Assembly: GCA_907165135.1 (NCBI GenBank) | Contig: OU015568.1 | Span: 3,232,501-3,296,500, forward strand | Reading direction: 5' to 3' | Origin: Oikopleura dioica | Taxonomy: Eukaryota > Chordata > Appendicularia > Copelata > Oikopleuridae | DNA: 64,000 bases | Part shown: positions 12,701 through 24,777 of the stretch, piece by piece | Numbering within the stretch: position 1 is the first letter of the stretch | Layout: each line of letters begins with the position of its first letter | Translations under genes and position numbers: made by a program | The notes under the pieces: model-generated | Database searches by the model: none | Seen by the model: the letters and a program-made list of their open reading frames with translations, nothing else | What the model was told of the DNA's origin: nothing

Positions 12701-14910
12701 AGCCTGGTCTCCTTGCGATGCTACTTGCGGCGAAGGTGTTCGAACTCGCCAACGAGCCTGCCGACACGGTGTTGCTGGAATTGACTGCGTCGGTGAAGCA
12801 TTCGAATCTACTGTCTGCCTTGCTGTCGATCCTGGCTTCACTCAATGGTCTGCTTGGACTGCCTGCTCTGCTTCCTGCGACTACGGCTTCAAATCCCGCG
12901 ACCGAACTCGAATCTGCACTGGCGAAGTCGACAGCGAAACCGTCCGATGCCTCGTCGATCCTGGCAACTGGTCTCCCTGGTCCGCCTGGGCTGGCTGCTC
13001 TGTCTCCTGCGGTGGTGGTGAAACTACCCGACAACGAGTTCACTCCTGCTCTGGCGAAGCTCAATTCCAGGAAATCAGCTGCAACACTTCTCCAGGTGTC
13101 TATCTCCAGTGGGGCGAATGGTCTGCTTGTTCTCGATCTTGCGCTGGCGGTAACAAGTTCCGAACTCGACAACACACTTGCGGCGGCGAAGATCAAGTTC
13201 AAACTGTCACTTGCGGCTCTCTCGGCGTTTACACCAACTGGTCCGAGTGGTCATCTTGCCCACGATGCTACGACTTCGGAGAGGAACCCGTTCTTGCTTT
13301 CCGACAACGAGGACATTCCTGCTCCGACATGGCTGAACAACAGGAAAAGACTTGCCTTGCACCTCGATGTGCTTACTGGGCTCAGTGGGGCGACTGGGGC
13401 GTTTGCTCGACCAGCTGCGGCTTGGGCTTCCGAGAACGAGTTCGAAGATGCATGGGCGATGATGCTGACTGCTTGAACCTCTTCGGCGACAAACGAGAAA
13501 CTCAATCTTGCGATGGCGGAAGCGGCCGAGACTTCGCCGGACAATGGTCTCCTTGCTCCACTTCCTGCGGCACCGGTGTTCAAACTCGCTCTGTGCAGAA
13601 CACTTGCACTGATATTGTCAACCAGGAACAACGCGCCTGCTCCAACAACCAGGGATTCTACTCTGAATGGTCAATGTGGTCTAGCTGCTCGGCTTCATGC
13701 GGCGGTGGCATGCAAACTCGACGAAAGACTCATAGCTGTGGCGAAGACGATTATGTTCAGGAGCGATCTTGCAACGTTGCTACTGGCAGTTACGGTCAAT
13801 GGTGAGTCATTGTCTTATATAATCTCAATTTTGAAATCAAGAAGGAAACCGAATAGATTTTAACTCTTTTCTCAGGTCTGCCTGGTCTGCTTGCCCAGTC
13901 AGCTGCGGCGGTGGCACTATCTCTCGAACTCGATACCACTCTTGCACTGGTGAGGCTGAGGTTCAGTCTACCACTTGCAACCAGCAACCATGCTCTTACT
14001 ACGGCGTCTGGTCCAACTGGGGCGCTTGCTCTGTCTCTTGCGGCCTCGGAACTAAATCCCGAACTCGGTAAGACTCACTCGTATCAACACAGATGATTAA
14101 TTTTCTTCTCTAGATACTGTATTGGTGGATCTGTCGGTTCCGGTCTCTGCAGCGACGATGATGTCACCACCGTCGACACCATCGCTTGCGACAACGTAAG
14201 AATCTTTTAGCAAAGCTCGATTCTAATTTATATTCTAGGGCGATTGCTGCAACTACCTCTGGTCTGACTGGACTGGCTGCTGCAACCACAACAACCGAAA
14301 CGTCCGACTTCGATTCCGAGGCGGTTGCACCGGCGCTGATCACCAGCAGGAAGAGAAGCCTTGCGGCACTGTTGGAGTCTCTGTTGAGGAGTGCTACTTG
14401 ATGATCCAGACTTATCACCAAACCGGCTACTTGGCTTATTCTTACAACACCACCGGCTACACTACCTACCAGCAGGGCACCGACTACATCACCACTTCCG
14501 CTAGCTACCGAACCTTCTACACCAACACCGGCGCCAGTGTCAACGTTGCCGGCTCTTACCAAACCATCAACGGTGTCAGCTACTTCGTCACATCGAACAC
14601 TGCCTACTACGGAAGCCAGTTCATGAGCGGATACTTCGACAACACTGGTCGATTCATCGAGAACAACAACAACAACACTTACTACGTCGGTGGCGGCACT
14701 TACGATCCCAACCTCGTCTACAACACTGGATCTAGCTCCAACACCTACAACACCGAACTCAAGTTGGTCTACTCCAACGGCTCTCCAGTTACTGTAACTG
14801 GTTACAATAACAACGGCGTCTTCTACACCCTGAGCTCCGAGCACTTCGGCACCATGTACGACAACGGCGCCTTCGACATGTCCGGCCGCTGGAATCCTTA
14901 CATGCCCTAG
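9761..14910 (+). CDS. Giant thrombospondin type 1 repeat secreted protein
   Basis: Six exons, 9761-9936, 10028-11716, 11768-13801, 13876-14067, 14114-14195 and 14239-14910, give 1614 residues. A signal peptide (MLSLALLAASASAQS) is followed by a Pro/Thr linker, then about 29 consecutive thrombospondin type 1 units of the W..W..CS..CG type, most with a Gly-Gly/Arg loop and 4-6 Cys. The last 170 residues switch abruptly to a Cys-free Tyr/Asn/Thr/Ser/Gly-rich tail. No membrane segment or GPI signal follows, so it should be an extracellular matrix or house protein. Several introns split TG|G of a repeat's Trp codon, the mark of repeat-by-exon expansion. Codon use is strongly biased toward C-ending codons and CGA, unlike neighbours, suggesting very high expression. 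In a larvacean this fits an oikosin-like house component; that is inference. Confidence 0.88.
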
Positions 14911-15050
14911 ACTTTTCAATTGAAAACTTCATCCAACTACAATTCATTCACTTTTTCTGTAAAACTCGATAACTAGATATCTGAAGAATTCAGATAATAC
15001 CTATCAAAACCCCAAAACCCAACTCGTTACAGACCTAATCAATGAATATT

Positions 15051-15635
15051 TTAAACTGTGAAAAAAGTATCTACCTGTAATTTTCTCCAGTTGATCAAAA
15101 TTGAATAAAAATCAAAAAATCATCAAAAAACAAATTGTTTTTACTTACATTGAAAATCCAAAACGGCAGGGCAGGAAATTGAACAAAAGAATTTGATCCA
15201 ATAGTTCTAGGTTTTCTGCCGTCATCATTTGCCACAAGATGTCGGAATGAAAACACCCTTAAATTTTTACTGACTAGAAAATTAGAGAAAAACTTACCCA
15301 AAAAGAAAAGTCTGGAAGAACCAAAAAAGCTTATCAGATGCTCCATAGCCTTTTCTAGCGGCCAAATCCGCAGCAAGAAATGCTTCAAAAGTGTGGGCAA
15401 TTATGACACTGAAGAAAGTCGCTGGGAAGAAGTTTTCGCTCTTGATTATTTTTCGGAATACTGAAATTAATGAATAACATGAATAAATCATTCGCTTATG
15501 GATTTATTTACCCGTTTCATGTTCATTCAAAAAGCTCAAATCGAAGGCATCATTGTCAAGGTACAACTGATAAGTAAACCAGTAGAGTCCGCTTATTAAA
15601 ATTGCTGGTAAAAAACCGAGAAATTGCTTTCCCAT
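15051..15635 (-). CDS. TMEM254: TMEM254-like small membrane protein
   Basis: Four exons, 15635-15512, 15460-15298, 15257-15149 and 15074-15051, encode 139 residues with consistent phases. It has an N-terminal membrane helix (FLGFLPAILISGLYWFTYQL), a second helix containing IIAHTFEAFLAADLAARKG, and a third containing KLFWFFQTFLFGVFSF. The pair H-x-x-E...FW(F/L)QTF(L/F)FG matches human TMEM254, where the blocks read WLIHVGESLYA and LLWFLQTFFFG. The function of the family is not established. It is transcribed convergently toward the thrombospondin-repeat gene; stop codons are 141 bp apart. Confidence 0.75.
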
Positions 15636-16763
15636 TTTCTCTCTGTCAAAAAAGAGGGCGTGACTCAAATTATGGTAAACAGCTCTTCTCCAATTCGTTT
15701 TTCAATATTTACAAAAACAGCTTCGACAAATATTAAAAGGTCGTTGAAAAGAAGGAAGAGTTCACTTTTAGTCCGTTCATATCATGAAACCTCATTCTGG
15801 AGCATTTTTCCTGCCCTCGGGCGGTCAGAATTGACTTCAAGAACTTTTTTTGGGATAAAAATTCCTAGCAGGAAAGTTCCTAAAAGAACGTTGCTAGAAG
15901 TCTACGAGCTTGTAAAAAATCTGAGTTTTGTTATTATTGCCTATTCAAAAGTGCTGACAAAGAAATCAACAATGATCCTGGACCAGGGCCAGCGATAATT
16001 GGGGATTTGCTCTCACAGCTGGCCCGCATATTCGAATGATCCGAGTTTTTGTTTGATTATTCTGAATTACTAAATTTGTTCAATAAATATCTCAAGTGCT
16101 TCAAGTTGATTTATAATTAAAAAAAAATAAACATCATCAGGCTTTGAAAAAAAATATAAAGATTCTCGATGATAACAAAGAATTCCTTTCTTCTATCTGA
16201 ATAAACTGAATATACTTTCATATGGGATGGCCTTGCTCATCGAATCGAGGAAGTAAGAGGCTGAACAAGGTCACACATGCAAAAGTTCAAAGGTGAACAA
16301 GGCCACCCCTATTCAATGTTTTTTGTTTCAATTAAACCCTCTGATAAATACCAAGTTTACTCGTTTACATCATTTCCGCTTATCCATCACAATCGTAGGA
16401 CAGAACTTCCTGCTGTCAGGTTTTAACCGCATATGATAATCATAGGAAGGGACCTTTTCGAAAGATGAACTGTTCACCGTGAACGTAGGAATGAAAATAA
16501 CAATTATCATAAATATGTGCGCTTATAAAGAGAAGCTGTCGGATGCGCTGTTCTCAGTCCAGAGCGTCGAGAGTTCCTTTGAGAGTCGCTCTCCCCGTGA
16601 CGACTATTATAAAGAGCTTAACTCTACTTTCAACCAGAAGTCGAAAATTACCAAAAACCAAAACGGAACAACTCAAATCAGATCATTTCCTTACGTTTAT
16701 TTTTGACATCAACGAAGAAAAAGATCAACAAAAACGCTGAAAAAAGAGAAAGAAAAAGAATAA
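15636..16763. other. Divergent intergenic region, AT-rich
   Basis: This spacer of 1.1 kb separates the TMEM254-like gene from chitin synthase. It contains a short imperfect direct repeat at about 16261-16306 (GAACAAGGTCACAC and GAACAAGGCCACCC). The open frames 15624-15998 and 16479-16706 show no family features and are not called. Confidence 0.4.
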
Positions 16764-19700
16764 ATGGCGGGGGATGAAAAACCTGAGCCATGGGACGCTA
16801 CGAAAAATATCGGTGAGTTAATGCTTACCCAAACTCTCATAAGTACAACACTCCTATTCAACCTTTTTTTCAGACGACCGACTTTTATTGAAGCAGCAAA
16901 AATGGCGACCTTATGTTGATTTCATTTTAAAATGCTTCTTTGCGCTTATTCTTTTCTGCCTCAATCTTGGAATTGATGTTCTGAGTCGGTCTCTTTTCTT
17001 GCTACTGTATGGAGACCATCAACTGTTAGTCAATTTGGATGATTTTGAAGAGAAAAAGAACGAAACAGAGTGCAATCTTCCGAGTAGAACCGTGGTTTTC
17101 GATAATTTATTGTATGTTATTCGACCATACAGGAACCGGCTTAGAGTTTTATTTAAAAGTTTTCTCCAAGCTTGTGGAGGTCATGTTGAACGTCATTTTT
17201 GTAGTTATCTTCTGAGCCGTGATAAACAGGATTTTCATGCTGACAGTGCCGATAATTTTGACCATAATAGGAGGGCTTTACCGGACATTTTTTCGGCTCA
17301 AGAGGCCGACCTTTGATCGTGCGATGGTCATTCATTCTGCTTATGAGCTTTTTGCTGGCGCTGTTTTGGCGTTTTTCGTCCTCAAAGTTGTCCACCACAT
17401 GCCCTACTTGGCGATTATTGCGATTTGTTACAGCGATAATTTGGTCACTGGATTTTATCAGATTCTCTGTCTGCTCAAGGTTGAATCTGGAAGACTGGTG
17501 TATCACCGAAATTCAGTCTTTGCCGAAGAATCATTCCAAAACGTCGACACTTATGGTCGCCAACTTGACCGACAAAGAACCAACAAATGCGAATTAACCT
17601 TCGTCTTGATTGGGTTTTTGCTTCAAGTTGCGTCCCTCGTCTTTGTTGGAATTTTAGGCATAGAATTTTTCGAAGGAATAAATCTCAACGACTGGATGCT
17701 GGAGGCAAGAGGATTTTTCTTGCTATTTTTCTTGGTCTTTACGTCTGGTCGTCACTGGATGACCTACCTGCCAGAAGTGAGCAAAAGCGCTTTCGATGCA
17801 TCAAATCAACGAGATGCCATGGCAGGAATCGACGTCTGCGCTGGGATTTTCAAAGCGATCGGCATTCTCATCCCCGCCCTGACCTTCATCTACATCCCTG
17901 ACGAAGAAATTGATCCCTCCATCATTGACGAGCGCCTTTGCTCCGCATTCACTACTTTTATTGGTTACATGATTGCTTTGTACATTGCCATTGTTTACGT
18001 CCAGCGCCACCTTTTGGGCCTTTCTTGTCAAATCCGCCTTCAATTTCTCTGTTTTTCTCTTCCAAGTCTTCTTGGACCATTGGTTTCCTTTGGAATTTGG
18101 TATAAAATGAGCTTCTCAACTGGACTTGGATTCGTCGAAACCGAGCTAATTTTATTCTTCAATAATGGAACGAATACCACGACTGCAACTTGCGAATTTG
18201 ATGTTCTCACGAGCCTGGATAATTTTCAAATCATCAATTTGCCCTCTGAATTCGTGCCGAACATCCCCTCATCCCTAACTGACCTGACAGAAAACACGAT
18301 TCTCGCCAACATGAATCTAGAGCTCATCGATCTCCTCTGGATCATCATCATCTCCGGTTTCGTCTCCAACATCATCCTCCTCCGCCATGTTTTCACAAAT
18401 CTCAACAACAAGCCCTACGCTAGAATCCGCGATCAATTCGTACACACGAGTTTTGAGCTCTTCAACATGCCCGTTCAGGAAATGAGTAACAGACGAGTCA
18501 AAGAGTACAACACGCTAGAAAAACTCAGCGTTAGCGATATGTCAGGCCATCCGCCGTACATTTTCATTTGCGTCCCACTCTGGCACGAAGAAGAAATTGA
18601 AATGGAGACGATGACCAGGTCGCTTTATCGAATGATCGAGCATCAGAAAATCAAGGCGAAGAGTGACCCAGCCTGCTACGAGCTAGAAGTTCATATCTTT
18701 TTCGATGCGCCATTCGAGAAAAAGAACTTGATGAAAAATCGCTCTGAAATCTACGATCGTGACATTATCGAATGGAAAGTCACAAACGAATGGGTCAATT
18801 GCTACATCAATGTGCTGAGAAAAATCGTCGATGGAAATGGAGAAGGCGATTGCTGGAAATTTGGCCAGGTTTATCCGACGCCGTATGGTGGCAAGATCGT
18901 TTATGATGTCCTTGGAACTGAATTTACGATTCATCTGAAGGACCCGGATAATGTCAAGAGGGGGAAAAGATGGTCGCAGATCATGTACCTTTACTATCTC
19001 TGTGGATGGAAAATGGACCAATGTCAGGAAAGTCGCAAAAAAATTCTTTTGAAACCTTATTAATTGTTAAATGACTTATTTATGCGCCTATTGAAAAGAT
19101 GACCAATTCAAAGGGCCAAAAGCTAAAAAAAGAAAACACTTACATTTTGGCGCTCGATGGCGATGTCGACTTCTTCCCAAATGACTTTGAATTAGTGCTT
19201 GCTCGGATGGTTGCTTCTCCGGATGTTGGGGCGTGTTGTAATCAAATTCATCCGAACGGATCAGGTACCATAAAAAGCGCCAGATCCGCGTTTTTTCTCA
19301 CCATCAATGAAATGAGTGTCAAAATTATTATTCATTTAGGACCGATGGTTTGGTTCCAGCGATTCGAGTACGCAGTTGGCCATTGGTTTCAAAAAGCGGC
19401 AGAGCATATCCTTGGCTGTGTGCTTTGCTCGCCCGGTTGTTTCTCTCTCCTACGAGTTTCAAATCTGATGAAGGATAATGTTATGGCTACATACAAAGGG
19501 ATCGCTACTGATGCCATGACAAAGCTCATGTACGATCAGGGAGAGGACCGCTGGCTCTGCACCCTGATCCTCCTCTCCGGCGGCAGAATCGAGTTCGAAG
19601 CAGGAAGTCACTGCCAAACCTTTGCTCCTGAAGACCCCGATACTTTTTCAAACAACGACGGCGCTGGGGACCAAGTACTTTTGTCAACATTTTCGAGCTC

Positions 19701-22700
19701 ATTTCCAACAAAAACATCGCTACGAAAATGAATCCTTATTTAACTTCCGCGTACATATTCTATCACATGCTTTCCATGTGCCTTTCGACTATTGGAGTGA
19801 CGACAACGCTCTTTGTCATTTGGGAAGGATTGGAGCTTGGGCTTGGGTCGGCCATAACGACGGGAGAAGCTTGGGCGCTGGTTTTCCTGCCTGTTTTGCT
19901 TTACGCGCTGATTTGCTGGAGAGGATCCGGGAAGAATCAACTTCTTTGGGCGAAGATTCTTTCAATACTTTATTCCATAATTATGGTCTTATTGATCGTC
20001 ACTGTGGCGATTGGTGTTAATGAATGCTCTTGGAACTTGACAGGATTGTTCATTCTCTTTCTGTCCGGAATTCATCTGGTCGCAGCGCTTCTTCACTGGG
20101 ACTTGAAGACGGCCATTTGCGGAATTATCTACTGGGTGGGTATTCCATTAAACTTCATATTCCTACAGATTTACATGATCGCAAATATCAACGATGTCAG
20201 TTGGGGAACACGATCTGCAGCAACAGGGCCCAAGAAAGAAAAGCTCACTTTCAAGCAAAAACTACGCGCTCTTGGGAAAAAACGATGGCCGGGCTTGAAA
20301 TTTTTCTGGAACTATTTAGTCAAGGGCGCCCCAGAAGGTATAGAAAAACCTGATGTTCCAGCTACGCCGCCAGTTGTCAGCTCCAGCAGCGAGATTGAAT
20401 CTGAAATGGACAAGAAGGGACCTGGAGATACTCCGGCTAGAAATGCGAGGCAATCTACTGTTGACTGGGCTACTGGGAACTTGATTGCGTTGGAGGAGGA
20501 TGATAAGTTTATTTCACCGTTTACAGTTCTTGGAGGAAATACGATTGCAGAGGCTAGATCAAGAGCGGGAATCGGAAGGAACAGCAATTTTCAACAATCA
20601 GTATACAGCGTTATGCAGGAATTGGATGAATAGATTTAAATAATCGGCAGATTTTTTAAGATCGAAATTAATGAATTTCGGCAATTTTGGCAATTAAAAA
20701 TTGATAGGCCTCATTTTGCATAAAAATATAGCGCAACATTTTCAGGGTGAAATAAGAATGTTCATCTCAGCAAAAGACAAGCGTAACCGCCCGCAAACGA
20801 TTACTACAAAAGACCAACTACAACATGCGGATGGCTCAAGACCTTCAGAAATTCGAAGCCCTCGCTGAGTCGCCAATTCAAGGTGATCCGGAGAAGATTA
20901 TCAAAGCTCTACAGGAGGAAGCAAAAACGACGATTCAGCTTAACGATGACACGAGGCCGCTTCTTGTCATGCGTGAAGTCGAAGAAAGTGCTGAAGCAGA
21001 GGAGGATGGTGAGGAAATGGAAAGCAAAGCGTTGGTCTATCGCTGGGTCAATAAAGAAATGGAGCAACGATTCATGGAATATTGCGCTTCGGACAAATTT
21101 TCAGCTTATGATCTTCCTACGATAAAAACGATTAGGGAACGAGAGTACAGTAGCTACAGAAAATACAGGGGCTTCAAAGAGTCACAAGGTTTTCCAGTTT
21201 TTCTTTCATGATCTCAACTTTTATTCAGGAATATGGGAAGACGGAAAATTCAATCCTCGGCCAGAAGAATCGCCGCGAGGAAAGAGCTCCTATTTGGACT
21301 GGGTTTTGAATATGCGCTCTCCGTTGTCCGACAAAATGAAGGTCTACGCTTTACCAGAAGCAGAACATGTTTTCTGGCAGCAAATGACTGCCCCTGGAAC
21401 GGGTTATCTAAGAGTGCCAAGCGCGGCGGAAGAGAAAGAAACGCGAATGAAAAATGATGAAATGGCGCAGCAGCTGACAGATTTTAGGTAAAATAAGGGG
21501 GACCATAATCGTGATTTCGACAAAAGTGTGTGGATTTTTCTCCAGCTAAAATTAAACGATGCGGCATCGTCGATGCCGAATATGCATATTACCTTTCAGA
21601 CGGGTCACGTAATGGGTAATCTACTAATCTCATAAATCTATTTCATAAATTGAAAATTCATAAACTTCATGAACATTCATAAATGAAAATTATTTTTCAG
21701 GAACAAAGTTGCGGGAGCGATGATTTTCATCAACATCCTCTTTTTTGTTTTCGCTCTCGTCATGAAACTACAAGGTGAGAATTCACTATTATAATTCATC
21801 GTTGATGAATCATCGTTACCTTTAAATTCAGCTGAACAGCTGCCCCCTGTCGAGTTGATCCTGCCCGTCGTTGCCGTAACCTGGGGACGCTATGATTCTG
21901 GATGTGACTGGATCAACTCTCAAGTACCAAAGGAGCTCAACCCTGAAAAATATCATATAAGCGCATCGAACTGTTCTCTTGAAGATACCGAAATAAGTCC
22001 ATTTTCTATCATTTATGATACACAGCAACTTATTCAACGTGAAGGCGAAGTAGAAAATTTTGCTTTTCAATGCTCTGACTACATTGCCGTGAGTAAAAGT
22101 CAAATTGAGGAAGAGATAACGAGAAATATCGTCATCTAAAATGATTTTTTCAACATATTTTTAGTCGCTGAATGGTTGGGATGAAATCGAACTCCGGCTT
22201 CCAATTTTCCAACTTTTCTTCCTTGTCCTCTACATTCTGCTTATGTCTATGCAAGTGATTTGCATGTTGATTCATCGATGGTCGACCCTGATGCACTACT
22301 TGGCCAATATCAGCTACAAATCCTTCCGGCTCGAGCTCAGTAGAATCAACGATACTAACAGACGTACGTCAATTCTTTTCTTTACCAAAAATCATTATTT
22401 TCAAAGAAATGGCGAGCATACGCGAAAACGGAGTGCACAAAGATGATAAACAATGGTCGATGGCTTTTAGGGATTTCGCCCTTGACTTGATGAAATTGAC
22501 CTTTGCCGTGAATTCGAGCGCAGGGAATGACGGAAATTCTCGGGAAGACAAATGGATGGAGCTTTACCGAAGGTAATTTCTTTTCAAAAGCAATGCTTCC
22601 CATTATTTATTCTCCAGAACAACTCATCGCGCGTTGGAAATGAACCCAGACATGCCGAAAAAGGGAATGTACCGCCTCTCAACACGAAAATCTCAAGCTC

Positions 22701-22903
22701 CTTGGATCCCATCCGGCCCGAACAGATTTAGCGAGCGCTTCAGCCGGTTTCAATCGTCGATCAGAAAAAGCATGAAAAAATTTTCTCGGCGAACGTCTGA
22801 GAAAATTGAGAAAGAAGACGAGAGACGACCAAAATCTTCCAAGTCGGATTCAGCGACTCATAGAGCAACGAGATTTATGATAGACGATGAAATTATAGTT
22901 TAA
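16764..22903 (+). CDS. CHS: Chitin synthase, single large gene with one T-run frameshift
   Basis: Twelve exons: 16764-16812, 16874-17132, 17230-19027, 19099-19264, 19340-20618, 20771-21188, 21229-21487, 21701-21774, 21832-22088, 22165-22363, 22407-22572, 22618-22903. With one base restored the sum is 1737 codons (1736 residues). N-terminal membrane helices precede the catalytic core: HPPYIFICVPLWHE, KRWSQIMYLYYLCGW, LALDGDVDF, QRFEYAVGHW, LGCVLCSPGCFSLLR, QGEDRWLCTL and (frameshifted) QRRRW, then WGTR. After WGTR come more helices and the RNK...N-type block of animal enzymes. It polymerises GlcNAc from UDP-GlcNAc at the plasma membrane. Introns 17133-17229, 19028-19098 and 20619-20770 are GA-AG; the last hides a stop codon (20631-20633) that makes the gene look like two. 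A single T is missing at 19644-19648. Confidence 0.92.
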
Positions 22904-22965
22904 ATTGTGTATGACTGTAAATATATGAAAAGACTCTTACCACTGACCCTTTGATTTTTTTTTCT

Positions 22966-23373
22966 TTAGTTGACTTTTGTGAACGCTCTCACTATAAGTG
23001 CGGAAGCAACAAAAGGCGCAGCGATTGATGACAGGAAGTTTATATTCGCACCGATAAGGTGCTCCAACAGAGAAATTCTCCTATTTTTGCCATATTGTTC
23101 ATCAAAAAATGCAATTCTATCTTGCTGTAATTTGATTGTTATGCTTTGATTTTCGACTGTTTTCTTGAGATCATTGATCGTCTTCTTCATTTCGATGTAT
23201 TCTTCTCGGAGAAATCCGTTGTCTTTCTCAAAATGATCTAATCGTTGAAGCAAGGACTCGAATTGAGCAGCAGCAGCACTTGATTCCCAGTCCATCTGAG
23301 AGTTTTGATCATTTTGCCGGTCCTTTCTCTGGTAGTACGATCCGAGAGTACTCTCTGAATACGTTGAAGTCAT
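22966..23373 (-). CDS. Small coiled-coil protein with C-terminal membrane tail
   Basis: This single coding exon of 135 residues starts at MTSTYSESTLGSYYQR, directly behind an acceptor-like T-run/CTAG (23374-23385), so the 5' UTR is probably spliced or trans-spliced. The central part (FESLLQRLDHFEKDN through ENQSITIKLQQDRIAFF) is a heptad-like coiled coil. The last 35 residues are hydrophobic (FLSSIAAPFVASALIVRAF) and end in KVN, as in a tail-anchored protein. The family is not recognised. It converges on chitin synthase, whose stop is 62 bp away. A transposable element sits 92 bp upstream of its start. Confidence 0.55.
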   Translation of the reverse strand: MTSTYSESTLGSYYQRKDRQNDQNSQMDWESSAAAAQFESLLQRLDHFEKDNGFLREEYIEMKKTINDLKKTVENQSITIKLQQDRIAFFDEQYGKNRRISLLEHLIGANINFLSSIAAPFVASALIVRAFTKVN

Positions 23374-23464
23374 TCTAGACGAAAAAAAATGTAGAATTCC
23401 GAAAAACCCGATTTGAGAACTAACCGCGCGAATTCTTAAATCATTTATCATGGAAGTCCGCAAA

Positions 23465-24777
23465 CAGGGTTCCAATTTTTCTCAAAAAATATTTGAGCGG
23501 AGCGAGCGGCTGAGCGGTCGACCAAAAAAAATATTGAGCTGAGCGAGCGGCTGAGCGGACGGTTGAAAAAAAAATTTGAGCGAGCGAGCGGACTTTGAGC
23601 GGAATTTTTTTTTATGAAAAAAAATATTATTTTTCTTTCTATTTGATAATATTTCGACAAAGGTCAGTAGATTTGACCGCAGTACGAAGGGCCGAGATCT
23701 GTCCGCGAGAGAAAAGATAAAGATATCGAGCAATTGCTCTCGTTTCTTCCTAAGACAACCTTCTCTAACTTCTCTAGCTGACATTCGGACATCGTCGCCT
23801 TCGATCATCTTCTTTCTTATAAGGGATCGGAAAAGAGGGTTGAAAATCTGTAAAAAGGATTAGGAGGGTAGACAGCTAACCACGGAGGGTCCACTTAGTC
23901 CTCTCCACTAAGTCCTGTCCACTTCGCACATCCAGGCATAAGTTAATGCGGCATAACCCTTTCCTTTTTTCTGAAGGAATGAAAAATTACGCGCAAGAAA
24001 GCTTATAAGGAAGCAAAAGGGCGCTGAAAAAGGGATTGAAAAAATGGGGAATTTTCGATTGAAAAAGGATCGGGAGGTCAAGGGTAGACAGCTAACCACA
24101 AAGGGTCCACTTCGCACACCCTTGCATAACCTTCTCATTTAGGTAGTATGTGGTAATTCGTCGGGGTCGCCCCGACAAATGAAAGATGAAATAACAGTCA
24201 TTCGTCGGGGTCGATCCCGACAGATTGAAGACCAAAAATACAATTGTTCAATTGTTCGACCCCGACAAATAGGTGTGTTTTTTATCTTCAATCTGTCGGG
24301 ATTGAACCCCGACGAATAACCGTTATTTCATCTTTCATTTGTCGGGGCGACCCCGACGAATTACCACAGACTACGCTCATTTACAATAAGGGCCTTATTA
24401 TAAGTGTGTCAAAGATTTCAGGTTAAAAAAAAGATAGGGAGGCCAAGGGGGACTAGGGTTCTGATTTTTTCTCTGGTATTCCTCGAGTAGAAAGGGAGCT
24501 TTTAAGCTTCTTCCAATCAGAGCATGAAATGGTCTGACTAGCTCTGAGTGATCATTTCGCGATGCACTCGCAGGGGACCAATAGAATTGCAAGAAAAATG
24601 CCACTAATGCTTAGTCGCCGCTCACTCCGCTCAACTGCTTTCGCTCAATTGAGCGAGCGGGTGAGCGAGCGGAAATAATCTGGCTTTGATCTGAGCGAGC
24701 GAGCGACCGCTCACCGCTCGCTCATTGCTCGCTCACGCTCAAATACCGCTCATCGCTCAACTAAAATTGGAACCCTG
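23465..24777. mobile_element. Non-autonomous hAT-like DNA transposon (1313 bp)
   Basis: The ends are inverted repeats: CAGGGTTCCAATTTT at the left (23465-23479) and its reverse complement at the right (24763-24777). Both sides are flanked by the same 8 bp, TCCGCAAA (23457-23464 and 24778-24785). CAGGG-type ends and an 8-bp target-site duplication are hallmarks of the hAT superfamily. The interior has GAGCGAGCGG-type simple repeats next to both ends (about 23490-23600 and 24610-24750), two copies of a GTAGACAGCTAACCAC block, and a large foldback at 24149-24368. No transposase-like reading frame is present, so it would depend on an enzyme encoded elsewhere. Confidence 0.8.
24149..24368. repeat. 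Foldback palindrome inside the transposon
   Basis: Arms of about 90 bp (24149-24238 and about 24278-24368) are near-perfect reverse complements with a short loop. Each arm contains two smaller palindromes of the GTCGGGG...CCCCGAC kind. Transcribed from either strand this would form a long hairpin. It may be a second element nested in the first. Confidence 0.85.

Noticed and set aside
10396-13863. Long plus-strand frames of Ala/Leu/Ser/Pro-rich sequence overlapping the thrombospondin-repeat gene
   Set aside because: They are frame-shifted shadows of the repeats, produced by the strong codon bias; they lack Cys, change with each repeat and share no family features.
14164-14919. Minus-strand frame of 251 residues rich in Val, Gly and Ser
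   Set aside because: It is the antisense of the Tyr/Asn/Thr-rich tail of the thrombospondin-repeat protein; stop-free only because of that gene's codon bias.
16888-17316. Plus-strand frame continuing past 17132 to a stop at 17316
   Set aside because: Only the part before 17133 is coding; the rest is a GA-AG intron and wrong-frame reading of the next chitin synthase exon.
23482-23808. Minus-strand frames inside the hAT-like element
   Set aside because: Low-complexity translations of GAGCGAGCGG-type repeats; no transposase motifs.
23465-24777. CRISPR array or other regularly spaced repeat
   Set aside because: The repeats are not regularly spaced, there are no unique spacers, and the host is an animal; target duplication and inverted ends identify a transposon.
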